Notes under the pieces: model-generated
Seen by the model: only the letters and a program-made list of their open reading frames with translations
What the model was told of the DNA's origin: nothing
Databases searched by the model: none
Assembly (NCBI GenBank): GCA_964528035.1
Contig: CAZGQY010000209.1
Coordinates: 1-6,879 of the forward strand
Length of the DNA stretch: 6,879 nt
From: CAZGQY01 sp964528035
GTDB lineage: Bacteria; Pseudomonadota; Gammaproteobacteria; Methylococcales; UBA1147
Direction of reading: 5' to 3'
Position numbers and translations under genes: made by a program
Shown: in pieces, positions 5,893 through 6,879 of the stretch
Numbering within the stretch: the stretch's first letter is position 1
How the letters are laid out: each line of letters starts with the position of its first letter

Positions 5893-6879
5893 GTGCCACT
5901 ACTGGAAGAATTAGATTGGATTGTAATAGGACTGTATTTTTGCCTGGTGTTTGGGGTTGCGATTTGGGCAACGATACGTGAGCGGGCTACACGACAGACC
6001 AGCGAGGGGTATTTTTTGGCCGGACGCAATGTTGGCTGGTTTATTATTGGTGCCTCTCTGTTTGCGTCTAATATTGGATCTGAACACTTGGTGGGATTGG
6101 CCGGTACTGCAGCTGCCAGTGGAGTTGCCGTCGCTCAGTTTGAAATTCTGGCATCGCTAATTTTGCTGATTCTAGGCTGGTTTTTTGTACCCTTCTATAT
6201 ATCCAGCGGCGTGTTTACCATGCCGGAGTTTTTGGAGCGCCGTTATTCCGCTGCAGCGCGGTGGTATTTGGCCGTCATTTCGATTATTGGATACGTTCTG
6301 ACTAAAATTTCTGTCACTATTGCAGCGGGAGGGATAGTATTTCAGTCGCTAATGGGCATTGATTTTTGGACGGGTGCATTGGTCGTTGTTGTTGTAACCG
6401 GGATTTATACTGTATTTGGTGGCTTACGGGCTGTGTTGTATACGGATATGGTGCAGATGTTTGTATTAATTGGTGGGTCGGTTGCGGTCACGGCCTACGG
6501 ATTGATCGCGGTGGGTGGCTGGGATGAACTGATTTTGCTGTCAGGAGAAGATTTTTTTAGTTTATGGCGCCCCCTTTCGGATCCTGATTTTCCCTGGACA
6601 GGTATTCTTTTTGGGGCACCGATACTGGGGGTCTGGTATTGGTGTACAGATCAATTCATTGTGCAAAGAGTGCTCTCGGCAAGTAATATGGATCAGGCCC
6701 GGCGAGGGACGATATTTGCGGGTTATTTGAAGCTTTTGCCGTTGTTTTTATTTGTGATCCCAGGTGTAATTGCCTACGCTTTGGCACAAAAAACTCTGAT
6801 TACACTGGATACTCCGGATCAGGCATTGCCTACATTAATTGGTGTGTTATTGCCTGTTGGGCTTAAAGGTCTGGTGGTT
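5893..6879 (+). CDS. SGLT-like sodium/sugar symporter (SSS family), C-terminus cut by window edge
   Basis: An inner-membrane sodium-coupled sugar transporter; 329 codons are present with no stop, about half to two thirds of the usual family length. Hydrophobic segments appear near 8-28, 47-70, 78-102, 125-150, 158-180, 186-207, 236-255, 275-298 and 310-329. It closely resembles animal SGLT1: YFLAGRNVGW (40-49), GASLFASNIGSEHLVGLAG (53-71), TKIS (137-140), WYWCTDQ (248-254), GYLKLLP (277-283). Residues matching the SGLT1 glucose site as I recall it are N60 (N78), H65 (H83), E84 (E102), Y249/W250 (Y290/W291) and K280 (K321), with the within-block spacings 5, 24 and 31 identical. A58 and I61 match part of the Na2 sodium site. 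This supports glucose or galactose as substrate. It is preceded by an exported glucosidase on the same strand, so it probably imports the glucose that enzyme releases. The last gate residues, including the Q457 equivalent, lie beyond the window. Confidence 0.93.
   Translation, partial: MPLLEELDWIVIGLYFCLVFGVAIWATIRERATRQTSEGYFLAGRNVGWFIIGASLFASNIGSEHLVGLAGTAAASGVAVAQFEILASLILLILGWFFVPFYISSGVFTMPEFLERRYSAAARWYLAVISIIGYVLTKISVTIAAGGIVFQSLMGIDFWTGALVVVVVTGIYTVFGGLRAVLYTDMVQMFVLIGGSVAVTAYGLIAVGGWDELILLSGEDFFSLWRPLSDPDFPWTGILFGAPILGVWYWCTDQFIVQRVLSASNMDQARRGTIFAGYLKLLPLFLFVIPGVIAYALAQKTLITLDTPDQALPTLIGVLLPVGLKGLVV

Noticed and set aside
5951..6160. Plus-strand open frame of 69 codons.
   Set aside because: It is a different frame within the symporter gene, whose SGLT-type motifs run straight through this stretch.
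886..6584. GGATCC occurs seven times (886, 1495, 3945, 4235, 4831, 5607, 6579) where fewer than two are expected for random sequence of this length.
   Set aside because: Six of the seven are in coding sequence, several as Asp-Pro codons, and they are not regularly spaced or oriented. A genome-wide count would be needed before reading anything into it.

Overview
The window reads as chromosomal DNA of a Gram-negative, polysaccharide-degrading gammaproteobacterium. That placement is an inference from protein character: a Hanks-type kinase carrying the variant activation-loop motif TPAYASCE, a small four-cysteine/DRR conserved hypothetical protein, a secreted family-3 glucosidase and an SGLT-like sugar symporter. 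The combination fits marine or plant-polymer degraders of the Cellvibrio/Saccharophagus/Teredinibacter kind. The base composition looks moderate. I see no insertion sequence, tRNA, rRNA or CRISPR array.

Left half, all on the minus strand. Reading 5'->3' the order is: a secreted purple-acid-phosphatase-type metallophosphoesterase (3300-2338), a 140-residue membrane-anchored conserved hypothetical protein (2004-1582), and a transmembrane Ser/Thr protein kinase (1272 to the left edge, incomplete). Gaps of 333 and 309 nt separate the three genes, and a hairpin with a following T-run lies in the second gap. They are therefore probably separate transcription units rather than one operon.

Right half, plus strand. 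A divergent control region of about 170-190 nt separates the phosphatase from a 754-residue exported GH3 exo-beta-glucosidase (3487-5751). It is followed after 141 nt, with no terminator visible, by an SGLT-like sodium/sugar symporter (5893 to the right edge, incomplete). Together these make a compact glucan-scavenging module: the glucosidase releases glucose outside the inner membrane and the symporter, whose glucose-contacting residues match animal SGLT1, imports it. The control region holds a 7-bp inverted repeat with half-site centres 21 bp apart, an 11-bp palindrome, and a seven-codon leader ORF whose stop overlaps the glucosidase start (ATGA).

No clearly new multi-gene system is visible. 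The items most worth a second look are the operator-like repeats and coupled mini-ORF in front of the glucosidase, the non-RD kinase (HYD in place of HRD), the C4/DRR hypothetical protein, and an imperfect direct repeat in the gene-free stretch 2005-2337.
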